The notes beneath the pieces were generated by a model. It saw nothing but the letters and a program-made list of their open reading frames with translations, did not search any database and was not told the origin of the DNA. Both the position numbers and the translations under genes were made by a program. A DNA stretch of 64,000 bases, taken from Halosimplex carlsbadense 2-9-1 (lineage in GTDB: Archaea; Halobacteriota; Halobacteria; Halobacteriales; Haloarculaceae). This document shows, one piece after another, positions 27,687 to 35,546 of this stretch. The stretch lies in the NCBI RefSeq assembly GCF_000337455.1, contig NZ_AOIU01000036.1:220480-284479 (forward strand). Direction: 5' to 3'. How positions within the stretch are numbered: the first letter of the stretch is position 1; each line of letters opens with the position of its first letter.

Positions 27687-27765
27687 CATCGGCTTTCCGT
27701 CTCCGACTCCGTCGACGATCCGAGGAGGGCCGAGCGTTCGGTCCGTGTTGCGTATCATCACCGCT

Positions 27766-28392
27766 TCAGTAGCAATGGATAGTCTTGGCCGTTTCAAACG
27801 ATGGCGGTTCGGTCGCTGATCCAATTTCTGAATCCCCTTCCGTGCGCTCGATCGTTCGAGAGGTTACCCGGTACCACGCTCCGAACGGCATATCCAGGAT
27901 CGGGGGCGGTGATGGCGTCTCTGTAGCTGTAACTGGTTCCATGTCTACCGCTTCTGTACTCAAATGGCCGGTGACTCCCGCGACGTACCCGTCGGGTATC
28001 TCTGACACGGCCGCAGTACCCGTTCGTGTCAGAATCGACGGTGTCTCGGGTACCGTGGGTTCGGCGACGTAGCGATTGTGTCGAAGTACTTTCTCGAAAT
28101 CCTCTGCCCACGATGCTACCGAGGATTCGGTCACTGACCCGGGAAACTCGGGGTATTCCAGTGACCCGATCCCGCCTGCTGTCGGTTCTGTCGGCTTCGG
28201 GATGTCTTCGGCAGTACACGGTTCCGGCGTCCGAGTCGGAGTCTCTTTCGATGGAGTCTGTGACGGCGACAGAGCCGATTCTGTCGTCGATGTCGGTGCT
28301 CCCACTCGCTCTGTCTCACTGAGAGAACAGCCTGAGAGGGTAGCGAGACTTCCGAGTGTGGCCAAAATAGCCCGCCTGCGGTACGAAACCAT
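27766..28392 (-). CDS. Tat-type lipoprotein of unknown function
   Basis: A 208-residue protein with an N-terminal twin-arginine lipoprotein signal: '[22 protein letters not shown]', where Cys22 would be lipidated. A Ser/Thr/Pro-rich linker follows (about residues 25-60), then a globular part with '[31 protein letters not shown]' ending '[10 protein letters not shown]'. It would be anchored outside the membrane. No family recognised. The gene is visibly richer in A and T than its neighbours and uses codons that are rare around it, which suggests recent acquisition. It lies 112 bp upstream of mutS on the same strand but mutS has its own TATA. Confidence 0.7.
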   Translation of the reverse strand: MVSYRRRAILATLGSLATLSGCSLSETERVGAPTSTTESALSPSQTPSKETPTRTPEPCTAEDIPKPTEPTAGGIGSLEYPEFPGSVTESSVASWAEDFEKVLRHNRYVAEPTVPETPSILTRTGTAAVSEIPDGYVAGVTGHLSTEAVDMEPVTATETPSPPPILDMPFGAWYRVTSRTIERTEGDSEIGSATEPPSFETAKTIHCY

Positions 28393-28501
28393 ACAGTGAA
28401 ACGGAAGAGTTCAGAGTAAGTGCTTTGTGTCGCTGAGAAGACGCTACCGAGTGTCATCCGTTTCGATGCACTCGGCGGACGGCTCCCCCTCTACTGAGCA
28501 T

Positions 28502-28550
28502 TCGCGCGCCCTCGGCGCGCGATTCACGGGACCGAACGCAGTGAGGTCCC
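28502..28550. repeat. Two adjacent inverted repeats
   Basis: First, TCGCGCGCC (28502-28510) pairs with GGCGCGCGA (28514-28522) around a 3 nt loop. Second, GGGACC (28528-28533) pairs with GGTCCC (28545-28550) around GAACGCAGTGA. A T-run follows at 28553-28557 on the plus strand. Such 'GAACGCAGTGAG' units recur between haloarchaeal genes. Whether they act as terminators for the flanking minus-strand genes is unclear because the T-run is on the other strand. Confidence 0.6.
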
Positions 28551-28572
28551 GCTTTTTCACCCATGTTTTTGC

Positions 28573-28618
28573 ACCGGGGGTTCCCACAGCGAGCGAAGCG
28601 AGCGAGGAAACCCCCGGT
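28573..28618. repeat. Inverted repeat with GCGAGCGAAGCGAGC core
   Basis: ACCGGGGGTT (28573-28582) is perfectly complementary to AACCCCCGGT (28609-28618). The 26 nt between them contains the repetitive GAGCGAAGCGAGCGAG motif seen in many haloarchaeal intergenic repeats. It lies 25 bp beyond the proS stop. Confidence 0.6.
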
Positions 28619-28642
28619 CGAAAAAGATGGAAACTAGATGGT

Positions 28643-30097
28643 CTAGTAAGTCTTCGCCCAGTAAGCGGTCTCCTGGGCGTCCTCGCCACAGATGGCGCAG
28701 TCGTCGTGGATCGGCTCCGCGTCGCGGTCGAGCGGGACCATGACGATCTCGGCAGCCAGCGCGTCCTTGATCGGATCCTCGCAGTCCTCGTCGCCGCACC
28801 AGCCGGTCTTGACGTAGCCGCCGTGCTGGCCGATCGTGCCGAGGATCTCCTCGCGGGAGTCGGCCTCGCGGATCTCCCCTTCCAGCGTCTCCTCGGCGCT
28901 GGCGTAGAGCTTGGCGTAGACCGTATCGAGGTGGTCCTCGACGGTCTCGGCGATGTCGGCGCGGTCCTCGACGCTGTTCTCGCCGTCGGGGCGGTGGACG
29001 AGGGTGAGCTCGTCGTCGTCGACCTCGTTGGGCCCGACCTCGATGCGCAGCGGGACGCCTTTCAGCTCCCACTCGTTGTACTTGAAGCCGGGGTTGCGGT
29101 TGTCGCGGTCGTCGAGGTTCACGCGGACGCCGGCCTCGTCGAGTTCGGCGGCGGCGTCGGCGGCGTACTCGACGACTTCGTCCTTGTTGTCCTCCTGCCA
29201 GATGGGGACCATGACGACCTGCGTGGGGGCGAGCGTGGGCGGGAGCACGAGGCCCTGGTCGTCGGAGTGGAGCATGATGAGCGCGCCCATCGAGCGCCAG
29301 GAGAGGCCCCAGGAGGTGGTGTGGGCGGTCTGCTCTTCTTCGTCCTCGTCGGCGTAGGTGATGTCGAACGCCTCGGCGAAGCTCGTCCCGAGGTAGTGTG
29401 AGGTGGCGGCCTGGACGCTTTTGCCGTCGGGCATCAGCGTCTCGATGGTCGTCGTCGTGTGGGCGCCGGGGAACTTGTCGTGGGGCGGCTTGCGGCCCTT
29501 CAGCGCGGGCATGGCCATCACGTCCTCGTAGAGGCGCTCGTACTGGTCGAGGCGGGTCATCGTCTCGTCCCAGGCGCCGTCCTCGTCGCGGTGGGCGGTG
29601 TGGCCCTCCTGCCAGAGGAACTCCTTGGTGCGGAAGAACGGCTTGGTCTCGGTGGCTTCCCACCGGACGACCGAACACCACTGGTTGAGCCGCATGGGCA
29701 GGTCGCGGTGGCTGCGCACCCAGTCAGCGATGAAGGGGGTGATGATCGATTCGCTGGTGGGGCGGACCGCCAGGCGCTCTTCGAGTTCGTCGTAGCCGCC
29801 GTGGGTCACCCACGCGACCTCGGGGTCGAACCCTTCGACGATGTCCTTCTCCCGTTCGAGGAAGCTCTCGGGGATGAACATCGGGAAGTAGGCGTTGTCG
29901 ACGCCGGTGTCCTTGAACCAGCCGTCGAGGTGGTCCTGGATGCGCTCCCAGATCGCGTAGCCGCGAGGCCGGGTGACGATGAACCCGCCCATCGGTGCGT
30001 AGTCGGCCAGCTCAGCCTTCTGGACGACTTCCGCGTACCACTCGCCCGTCGAATGCTCCTTGCTCTCGGTGATACCGAGCTCTTGCTCGCCACTCAT
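28643..30097 (-). CDS. proS: Prolyl-tRNA synthetase (archaeal/eukaryotic type)
   Basis: A 484-residue class II synthetase that charges tRNA-Pro. Core motifs: 'MGGFIVTRPRGYAIWERIQDHLD' (motif 1 region), 'AVRPTSESIITPFIADWVRSHRDLPMRLNQWCSVVRWE', 'FFRTKEFLWQEGHTAH' (motif 2), 'GTSFAEAFDI' and 'TTSWGLSWRSMGALIMLHSDDQGLVLPP' (motif 3). The C-terminal zinc-binding domain has 'CGDEDCEDPIK' and 'CAICGEDA' and ends in Tyr, as in the archaeal form. The ATG at 30095-30097 has a TATA (TTTAATA, minus strand, 30121-30127) 24 nt upstream; the frame upstream is not conserved. Confidence 0.96.
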   Translation of the reverse strand: MSGEQELGITESKEHSTGEWYAEVVQKAELADYAPMGGFIVTRPRGYAIWERIQDHLDGWFKDTGVDNAYFPMFIPESFLEREKDIVEGFDPEVAWVTHGGYDELEERLAVRPTSESIITPFIADWVRSHRDLPMRLNQWCSVVRWEATETKPFFRTKEFLWQEGHTAHRDEDGAWDETMTRLDQYERLYEDVMAMPALKGRKPPHDKFPGAHTTTTIETLMPDGKSVQAATSHYLGTSFAEAFDITYADEDEEEQTAHTTSWGLSWRSMGALIMLHSDDQGLVLPPTLAPTQVVMVPIWQEDNKDEVVEYAADAAAELDEAGVRVNLDDRDNRNPGFKYNEWELKGVPLRIEVGPNEVDDDELTLVHRPDGENSVEDRADIAETVEDHLDTVYAKLYASAEETLEGEIREADSREEILGTIGQHGGYVKTGWCGDEDCEDPIKDALAAEIVMVPLDRDAEPIHDDCAICGEDAQETAYWAKTY

Positions 30098-30317
30098 TGA
30101 TTGAAACTCAGACCGCGCTGTATTAAACCGACTGTGTTCTCCCGACCGGCACTCGCCCGTAGATACATAAACAATCTCCCGACCATCCCCGGACGCGGCT
30201 GTGTCCCGGAGTTCCAGTCGGACGCTCGTGAGATCGAAGCAACCTAACACGTAGCGAGCGGAAGCCCACCTCTTCAGGAGTGGGTGTGAGCGACAACACG
30301 GCTCATCAATCCACGCG

Positions 30318-30461
30318 CTACGCCTCGTCTGGATGTTCCGCCGCCTCAAGTCCCGCTTCGATTACCTCTCGATAGGCTTCTTCGAGACTCTTGTCTTCCT
30401 GTTCGGCGTAGTCTTTCACGCGCCCGTTCAGCGTGTGCGAGATGTCGATGTTTGGACGCAT
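30318..30461 (-). CDS. Ribbon-helix-helix-like small protein divergent from tnpB
   Basis: A 47-residue protein reading '[20 protein letters not shown]...' and ending in 'HPDEA'. A short beta strand ('NIDIS') is followed by two helices ('[12 protein letters not shown]' and '[17 protein letters not shown]'), the layout of ribbon-helix-helix (MetJ/Arc) DNA-binding proteins. It starts 38 bp from tnpB on the opposite strand, and an 8 bp inverted repeat lies in between. This placement suggests a repressor or antitoxin-like regulator of tnpB and of itself. Short length is normal for the fold. No cysteines or membrane segment. Function is inferred. Confidence 0.65.
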   Translation of the reverse strand: MRPNIDISHTLNGRVKDYAEQEDKSLEEAYREVIEAGLEAAEHPDEA

Positions 30462-30463
30462 CG

Positions 30464-30492
30464 TCTATGTCCAAAAGACACTTAGACATAGA
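30464..30492. promoter_or_regulatory. Candidate operator between the RHH-like gene and tnpB
   Basis: TCTATGTC (30464-30471) and GACATAGA (30485-30492) form a perfect inverted repeat with 13 nt between the arms, so the half-sites are 21 bp apart (two helical turns). It covers most of the 38 bp between two divergent start codons. Spacing and position are what a dimer-of-dimers RHH repressor would use. Confidence 0.6.
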
Positions 30493-30499
30493 GTTACAA

Positions 30500-31813
30500 A
30501 TGTCTGTCGTCGTGAGGCGAACCAACACGTTCGCGGTGCGCCCGCGCTCCGAGCAAGACGAGCAACTGCTCCGCGACCTGTTGGACGCCTCCGCCAGCCT
30601 GTGGAACGAACTGAACTACGAACGGCGTCAGCAGTTCTTCAATGGCGACTCTGTGTGGGATACCGCCGACTACCGCAAGCAGTACGTCGGCGTCCTCGGC
30701 TCTGCCACCGCCCAACAGGTCATCCGGAAGAACAGCGAGGCGTGGCGGTCGTTCTTCGCCGCCCGCGAAGACGGCGAAGACACCGCCCCGCCCGGCTACT
30801 GGGGCAACGAAGACGACGGCAGGGAGTTGCGGACGTACATCCGCAACGACCAGTACACCCTCGAAACTGGCGAGCGGAGCCGCCTCGAAATTCCGGTCGG
30901 CCAAGACCTCAAAGACGAGTATGGGCTTGGCTACCACGACCGCTTGCGCCTCGAAGTCGCTGGCGACTCGAAGTGGAAGGGCGAACAGGGCCGGTTGGCA
31001 CTGTACTACGACGAGGTGAGCGACACGTTCAGGGCCATTCAACCTGTCACCGTGCCTGCTTCTCGACAGGATTCACCACTAGCCGACGAAGCGGCTGCTC
31101 TGGACGTGGGCGCGAACAATCTCGTCGCCTGTACTACCACAACTGGCCAGCAGTACCTCTACAAAGGCTGCGACCTGTTCGCCCGCTTCCGCGAAACCAC
31201 CGAGGAAATTGCTCGCCTGCAATCCAATCTCTGCGAGGGACGGTACAGCAGTCACCGAATTCGACGCCTGTACCGCAAACGAACACGACGGCGCGACCAC
31301 GCACAGGGCGCGCTCGTCCGCGACTTGATGGAACGGCTGTACGACGAAGGCGTAGCGACGGTCTACGTGGGCGACCTCACGGACGTGCTCTCGGAACACT
31401 GGAGTGCCGAGGTGAACGAGAAGACCCATCAGTTCTGGGCGTATCGCTCGTTCATCGGCCGACTTGCGACGACCGTCGAGGAGTACGGCATCACAGTCGA
31501 AGTCAAGTCCGAAGCGTACACGACAGTCGAGTGTCCAGCGTGTGGCGAGCGCGAGAACACGAAGCGCAACGGAGATGTGTTCCGATGTCCGTGTGGCTAC
31601 AAGGGGCACGCCGACCTCGATGCGTCGCGGACGTTCCTCGAACGACAGGCTAGCGAACTCGGAGTCGGGTCGATGGCACGGCCCGTGCGTCTCACGTGGG
31701 ACGACCACAACTGGTCGGAGTTATCACGCTCTCCCGAGAGGGCCAGTCCCAATGAGGAGCGCACAAACCGGAGTACCGGCGACGGGAAACTTGCCTCCGT
31801 GGATGCGGCATAG
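30500..31813 (+). CDS. tnpB: TnpB family RNA-guided endonuclease-like protein
   Basis: A 437-residue TnpB (OrfB, IS1341 type). The N-terminal wedge/REC part is followed by the RuvC fold: RuvC-I Asp in '[13 protein letters not shown]' (D202), RuvC-II region '[29 protein letters not shown]' (about 287-315) and RuvC-III Asp in '[12 protein letters not shown]' (D372). A zinc ribbon 'CPACGERE...FRCPCGYK' sits before RuvC-III. The RuvC-II Glu expected in 'E-D-L' is Gly (G291). The C-terminal tail '[14 protein letters not shown]...[10 protein letters not shown]' is typical of haloarchaeal members. Starts at ATG 30500. The guide-RNA scaffold is expected to overlap the 3' end and right hairpin. Confidence 0.88.
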   Translation: MSVVVRRTNTFAVRPRSEQDEQLLRDLLDASASLWNELNYERRQQFFNGDSVWDTADYRKQYVGVLGSATAQQVIRKNSEAWRSFFAAREDGEDTAPPGYWGNEDDGRELRTYIRNDQYTLETGERSRLEIPVGQDLKDEYGLGYHDRLRLEVAGDSKWKGEQGRLALYYDEVSDTFRAIQPVTVPASRQDSPLADEAAALDVGANNLVACTTTTGQQYLYKGCDLFARFRETTEEIARLQSNLCEGRYSSHRIRRLYRKRTRRRDHAQGALVRDLMERLYDEGVATVYVGDLTDVLSEHWSAEVNEKTHQFWAYRSFIGRLATTVEEYGITVEVKSEAYTTVECPACGERENTKRNGDVFRCPCGYKGHADLDASRTFLERQASELGVGSMARPVRLTWDDHNWSELSRSPERASPNEERTNRSTGDGKLASVDAA

Positions 31814-31835
31814 CCAACATCCCCACCGGAGGAAT

Positions 31836-31855
31836 CCCACGGCTTCAGCCGTGGG
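31836..31855 (+). ncRNA. Right-end hairpin / probable TnpB guide-RNA scaffold stem
   Basis: A perfect 9 bp stem (CCCACGGCT/AGCCGTGGG) with a 2 nt loop lies 22 nt after the tnpB stop. In IS605-family elements the transposon right end and the 3' part of the guide (omega/re) RNA coincide, so this is the likely scaffold stem. The guide would be the DNA just beyond about 31866. Confidence 0.5.
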
Positions 31856-31963
31856 AGGATGTCAAGAAGCCCCGGTTGGCCGTCTCACACCGGTCGTCCT
31901 TCGTGACCGTTCCGGGACCCGCCGTCCAGAAGGCATTTGTTAGTTAGGGGTACATTCAGGGCC

Positions 31964-33472
31964 ATGGACAGGGGGCGGCGTCGGCTGGCGATCGTGGGAC
32001 TGCTGGCAGCGCTGGCGGTGCTGGCGGGGTGTTCCGGGCCGGCTCCCGAGACGGAGGTGGTCTGTGACGAGTGCGTGGACGCGGTGTCCGCGGTGGCCGA
32101 GCGGACGAACCGGTCGGTCGCGGTCGGCGAGAGCGCGACGCACGTGTATCTGAACCGGAGCGGCGACCCGTGGGTCGAGGGGCGCGTCGCCCTGGACGGG
32201 TCGGGCGTGGAGGCGCTCCGCACGAACGAGACGCTCCTGAACCTGGTGGCCACGGAGCTGACGAACGCCGACGAAGCGCGCTACGAGGACGGATACAGCC
32301 GACCGGCGTTCGACAGGCGAGGGATCTCGGTGGCGATGGACGGTGGGACCCTCGTCGTCGGCTACCGGGTCCCCGAGGTGACCGAACGCACCGTCGGCGG
32401 GACGGTGTTTCTCGACCGGTTCTACCGCCAGGACGGCGAGGGTCGAGCGGACGAGACCGACTTCGACGAGCCGATCGCGATCGAGACCGACCGGCTCGTC
32501 GTCCACGGCCCCGAGGGCACCGAACCGCTCGTCGAACCGCCCGGAGCGGCGACCCGCGGCGGCCGCGTGGTCTGGACGGACGACTCCATCTCGACGCGAA
32601 CGTATCTGGTGTTCGGGAGCCCCGGGACGCCAGCGGCGCTCGCGACCGTCGTGACGACACTCGACGTGCTGGCGTGGGCGGGTCCCCCCGCGGCCTGGGG
32701 GACGGCCTTCGCGTGGGTGGTGCTCGTGCCTACGCTCGCGCTCTGTCTCAACTACACCGGTCGAGTCGAGCGGTCCGGCGGCTGGTCACCGCGGTCGGAC
32801 AGGTGGTTTCAGGCGCTCGTTCTCGCCCCACTCGGGGTCGGCGTGGTCTGGGGCGGACTGGAGTCCCTCGGGAGTCTGATCGCCCTCGCCGTCGTCGTCG
32901 CCGTGGTGGTCGTCGGCGGCAGCTACGTCCCCTGGGAGTCGCTCGCGCGCTCCGAGGACGCCACCGACGAGCCGAGCGACGACGGGCGAGCGGACGGAAC
33001 GGAACGGGACCAGGGGCAGACGACTGCCGACGGCGAGTACCCGAGGGTGTACTACGAGGACACTGCGACGACGATCGGACGGCTCGCCCCTGACATCGTC
33101 GCGACGCCGCGAGCGCGCGAACGGGCGCGGGTCGCCGCGGCCGCTGTCGTGGTCACGGCGCTGCTGACGCTCGTTCTCGCCGCGGCCCACACTGCGTCCT
33201 ACGCCGGATGGGTGGTGAACATCGCGGCCCTGACGACGCCGGCGGCCTTCACGGTGCTCGGCTTCGCAGTGGCCGACCGAGCACGCACACGACTGCAGTG
33301 GACCGCCACGGCAGCCGCTCTGACCGGAGTGTGGCTCCTCGCGTTCGGCCGGCTCGTCGACGTCGGTGCGCACGACGGCAGCGTGGTCTGGCTGGTGATC
33401 GGCTGGGGAGTCGTCGCGTCGTACGTGGGCTCGTTGCTCTTTTACGCCGGTCTCTGGGCGTCCACTCGCTGA
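31964..33472 (+). CDS. Multi-pass membrane lipoprotein of unknown function
   Basis: A 502-residue protein with an N-terminal lipobox ('VGLLAALAVLAGCSG', Cys after about residue 22). An extracytoplasmic domain (about 30-230) has a CxxC pair ('VVCDECVDAVSAVAERTN') and repeated 'RSVAVGESATHVYLNRSGDPWVEGRV'. Then come at least seven hydrophobic segments (roughly 240-285, 300-330, 410-500) interrupted by an acidic loop around residues 340-375. No family recognised. The ATG at 31964 is the best start; upstream codons to 31937 lack a signal. It directly follows the mobile element. Confidence 0.7.
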   Translation: MDRGRRRLAIVGLLAALAVLAGCSGPAPETEVVCDECVDAVSAVAERTNRSVAVGESATHVYLNRSGDPWVEGRVALDGSGVEALRTNETLLNLVATELTNADEARYEDGYSRPAFDRRGISVAMDGGTLVVGYRVPEVTERTVGGTVFLDRFYRQDGEGRADETDFDEPIAIETDRLVVHGPEGTEPLVEPPGAATRGGRVVWTDDSISTRTYLVFGSPGTPAALATVVTTLDVLAWAGPPAAWGTAFAWVVLVPTLALCLNYTGRVERSGGWSPRSDRWFQALVLAPLGVGVVWGGLESLGSLIALAVVVAVVVVGGSYVPWESLARSEDATDEPSDDGRADGTERDQGQTTADGEYPRVYYEDTATTIGRLAPDIVATPRARERARVAAAAVVVTALLTLVLAAAHTASYAGWVVNIAALTTPAAFTVLGFAVADRARTRLQWTATAAALTGVWLLAFGRLVDVGAHDGSVVWLVIGWGVVASYVGSLLFYAGLWASTR

Positions 33473-33563
33473 TCCAGTGAGCGCAGTCCGTTCGGACTCG
33501 ACGGGTCTCCGCCGCCAAACCCACCCGCCGCGCTCTTGCGACGAAAAGACGGACGTTCGTCCG

Positions 33564-33584
33564 GTGTGGTGTCCGATACCACAC
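33564..33584. promoter_or_regulatory. Perfect palindrome next to the TATA box of the E1-alpha leader
   Basis: GTGTGGT-GTCCGAT-ACCACAC: 7 bp arms and a 7 nt spacer. It ends 6 bp before the TATA element at 33590-33600, overlapping the BRE position. A bound activator or repressor there would control transcription of the E1-alpha gene. Confidence 0.6.
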
Positions 33585-33589
33585 AATAA

Positions 33590-33600
33590 TTAAGTATAAA
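33590..33600 (+). promoter_or_regulatory. TATA box upstream of the E1-alpha gene
   Basis: TTAAGTATAAA is a strong archaeal TATA in GC-rich DNA. It predicts a start near 33619-33622, about 200 nt before the E1-alpha ATG, so this transcript has a leader. The rest of the 346 bp intergenic stretch (33473-33818) holds the palindrome above, a short ORF and nothing else recognised. Confidence 0.7.
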
Positions 33601-33618
33601 CCACGCTTCCCTTCACGT

Positions 33619-33729
33619 ATGTCCTCCGCCAGCCCGGTGCGGACGGCGCCCCTTTCGCTGCAAGACCGACGCGACGCGCCGACCCGACGTTTCCCGACAC
33701 CGCCGGTGGAGCCTTTCGCGACAACATAG
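33619..33729 (+). CDS. Possible 36-codon leader ORF before the E1-alpha gene
   Basis: ATG at 33619 coincides with the predicted transcription start, so it would be translated as a leaderless ORF. It reads 'MSSASPVRTAPLSLQ...' to 'PPVEPFATT' and stops at 33727-33729, 89 nt before the E1-alpha ATG. No domain. It may be a regulatory leader peptide or chance. Confidence 0.35.
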   Translation: MSSASPVRTAPLSLQDRRDAPTRRFPTPPVEPFATT

Positions 33730-33818
33730 TTCGACTCAGCGGCGCGCCGGCCGCGGCGCGACCCACCTCGACGGTTCGACAGCGCACGCACTGCGAACGA
33801 CGAGCGGTCCACCACACC

Positions 33819-34955
33819 ATGAGCACCATACGAGACACGGATCTGATACGGACGAACGACTACGCGGAAGACAGCGGCGAGGTACGGGTTCTCGACCCGG
33901 ACGGCAGCCTCCTCCCGGGCGCGACCGAGCCCGACCTCTCGGACGAGGCGCTGGTGACGATGTACGAGGCGATGAAGACGGCCAGGCGCTTCGACGAGCG
34001 GGCGGTGAGCTGGCAGCGCCAGGGCCGGCTGGCCACGTACGCGCCGATGAGCGGCCAGGAGGCCGGCCAGGTCGCGAGCACGCTCGCGCTCGCCGACGAG
34101 GACTGGGTGTTCCCGACCTACCGCGAACACGCCGTCCGGCTCGTAGCGGGGTTCGACCTGCCCGACATCCTCCGCGGGCTGATGGGCGCGGAGCTGCCCG
34201 TCGGATCTGCGGGCGGGCCGACCGTCGCGCCCGAAGCGATCCCCATCGCCACCCAGCTCCCGCACGCGACCGGCGCGGCGATGGCGGCTCGCCACCGCGG
34301 CGACGAGTCGGTCGCGCTGACCCACTTCGGCGACGGCGCCACGAGCGAGGGCGACTTCCACGAGGCGCTCAACGTCGCCGGCGTCTTCGACGCACCGGCC
34401 GTCTATCTGTGTCACAACAACCAGTGGGCGATCTCGGTGCCGCGGGCGCGCCAGACGGCCAGCGCCACGCTCGCACAGAAGGCCGACGCCTACGGGTTCG
34501 AAGGGATCCGCGTCGACGGGATGGACCCGCTGGCGGTGTACTCGGTCGTGCGCTACGCCCGCGAGAAGGCGCTCGACCCGGACGCGGAGGATTTGCGGCC
34601 GACGCTGATCGAGTCCGTCGAGTACCGCTACGGCGCCCACACGACCGCCGACGACCCCGACGTGTATCGCGACAGCGAGGAGGTCGAGTACTGGCGCGAC
34701 CGGGACCCCGTCGACCGCCTGGAGACGTTCCTCGTCGAGACCGGCCGGCTCGACGAGTCGGCGGTCGAGTCGATCGACTCGCGCGTCGACGACCGCGTCG
34801 CCGAGGCCATCGAGGCGGCGGAAGCCGAGGCCGCACCCGACCCGGACGACCTCTTCGAGGACGTGTACGACGAGATGCCAGACGGCCTCGACCGGCAGCG
34901 CGAGCAGTTGCGGCGGCTACGCGAGCGCCACGGCGACGCGCTGTCGCGGGAGTGA
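33819..34955 (+). CDS. 2-oxoacid (pyruvate/branched-chain) dehydrogenase E1 component, alpha subunit
   Basis: A 378-residue thiamine-diphosphate enzyme subunit. 'FDERAVSWQRQGRLATYAPMSGQEA' and the TPP-binding motif from residue 171, 'GDGATSEGDFHEALNVAGVF...CHNN', are clear, as is 'SVEYRYGAHTTADDP' with the phosphorylation-loop-like region. It would pair with an E1-beta subunit to decarboxylate a 2-oxoacid and pass the acyl group to E2 lipoate. No E1-beta, E2 or E3 gene follows; the next gene is on the other strand. Substrate (pyruvate or branched-chain) cannot be told from sequence. Control probably acts at the palindrome/TATA 220 nt upstream. Confidence 0.88.
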   Translation: MSTIRDTDLIRTNDYAEDSGEVRVLDPDGSLLPGATEPDLSDEALVTMYEAMKTARRFDERAVSWQRQGRLATYAPMSGQEAGQVASTLALADEDWVFPTYREHAVRLVAGFDLPDILRGLMGAELPVGSAGGPTVAPEAIPIATQLPHATGAAMAARHRGDESVALTHFGDGATSEGDFHEALNVAGVFDAPAVYLCHNNQWAISVPRARQTASATLAQKADAYGFEGIRVDGMDPLAVYSVVRYAREKALDPDAEDLRPTLIESVEYRYGAHTTADDPDVYRDSEEVEYWRDRDPVDRLETFLVETGRLDESAVESIDSRVDDRVAEAIEAAEAEAAPDPDDLFEDVYDEMPDGLDRQREQLRRLRERHGDALSRE

Positions 34956-34977
34956 GGACCGCCGGGCGGCCGAACGG

Positions 34978-35505
34978 CTACTCGCTGCCGGTACCGTCGC
35001 TCCGCTCGACCGCAAACGGACTGTCGCCCTCGCGCCACTCCCACCCCGGAAGGCGTGTCTGGAACCCCGCCGCGAGCGCGGCGTCCAAGTCGTCGAGCCC
35101 CGCTGGGTCGCCATCGTCGACGCCGGCGGGGCCGACCGTCTCCTCGACGGCCACGTCCGCGTAGTGGAAGGTAGCCTCGCCGAGCAGTCGAAGCGGCTGG
35201 TCCCCCGCGATCGTCCCCGCGAGTTCCCGCCCCAGCAGTTCGTCGACGACGAATCCGGGGTAGTCGTCGACCACGTCGAGGTCTCTGAGGATGCGAACCA
35301 GCGCGGCGACGTTGACGGCGCGGTCGCCGTCGGCGAACACCTCGTCGACGGCGCTCCGGTACTGCTCGGCGGTCACCTCGTCGACCTCGGTGTCGAACCG
35401 CTCGCCGAGTTCGGCGCGCGTCTCGTTTATCAGCGCGACGACGACGGGCGCTCGTTCGCGGACCCACTCGCGCTCCTCGGCGACGACGGCCGGTGTGATT
35501 CGCAT
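34978..35505 (-). CDS. Haloarchaeal protein of unknown function
   Basis: A 175-residue soluble acidic protein, mostly helical: 'MRITPAVVAEEREWVRERAPVVVALINETRAELGERF', 'VTAEQYRSAVDEVFADGDRAVNVAALVRILRDL', 'GFVVDELLGRELAG'. No domain recognised. The frame is open to 35595, but the ATG at 35503-35505 is preferred because the upstream part overlaps the promoter and RNA hairpin of the divergent aCPSF1 gene. It ends 23 bp from the E1-alpha gene, convergent. Confidence 0.6.
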   Translation of the reverse strand: MRITPAVVAEEREWVRERAPVVVALINETRAELGERFDTEVDEVTAEQYRSAVDEVFADGDRAVNVAALVRILRDLDVVDDYPGFVVDELLGRELAGTIAGDQPLRLLGEATFHYADVAVEETVGPAGVDDGDPAGLDDLDAALAAGFQTRLPGWEWREGDSPFAVERSDGTGSE

Positions 35506-35546
35506 ATCGGCCCCTCTCGTCGGAACGTCTACTGTTTTGCGAAGGC

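Larger units (their letters stand above)
30237..31866 (+). mobile_element. IS1341-type (IS200/IS605 superfamily) element carrying tnpB
   Basis: The tnpB gene is flanked by hairpin-forming ends. On the left, 'AGCCCACCTCTTCAGGAGTGGG' type sequence (30254-30275) forms an imperfect stem. On the right, CCCACGGCT-TC-AGCCGTGGG (31836-31855) is a perfect 9 bp stem followed by 'AGGATGTCAAG', the usual right end of haloarchaeal TnpB elements and the expected guide scaffold region. No tnpA is present, so it would need a transposase in trans. Boundaries are approximate because this family leaves no target duplication. Confidence 0.6.
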
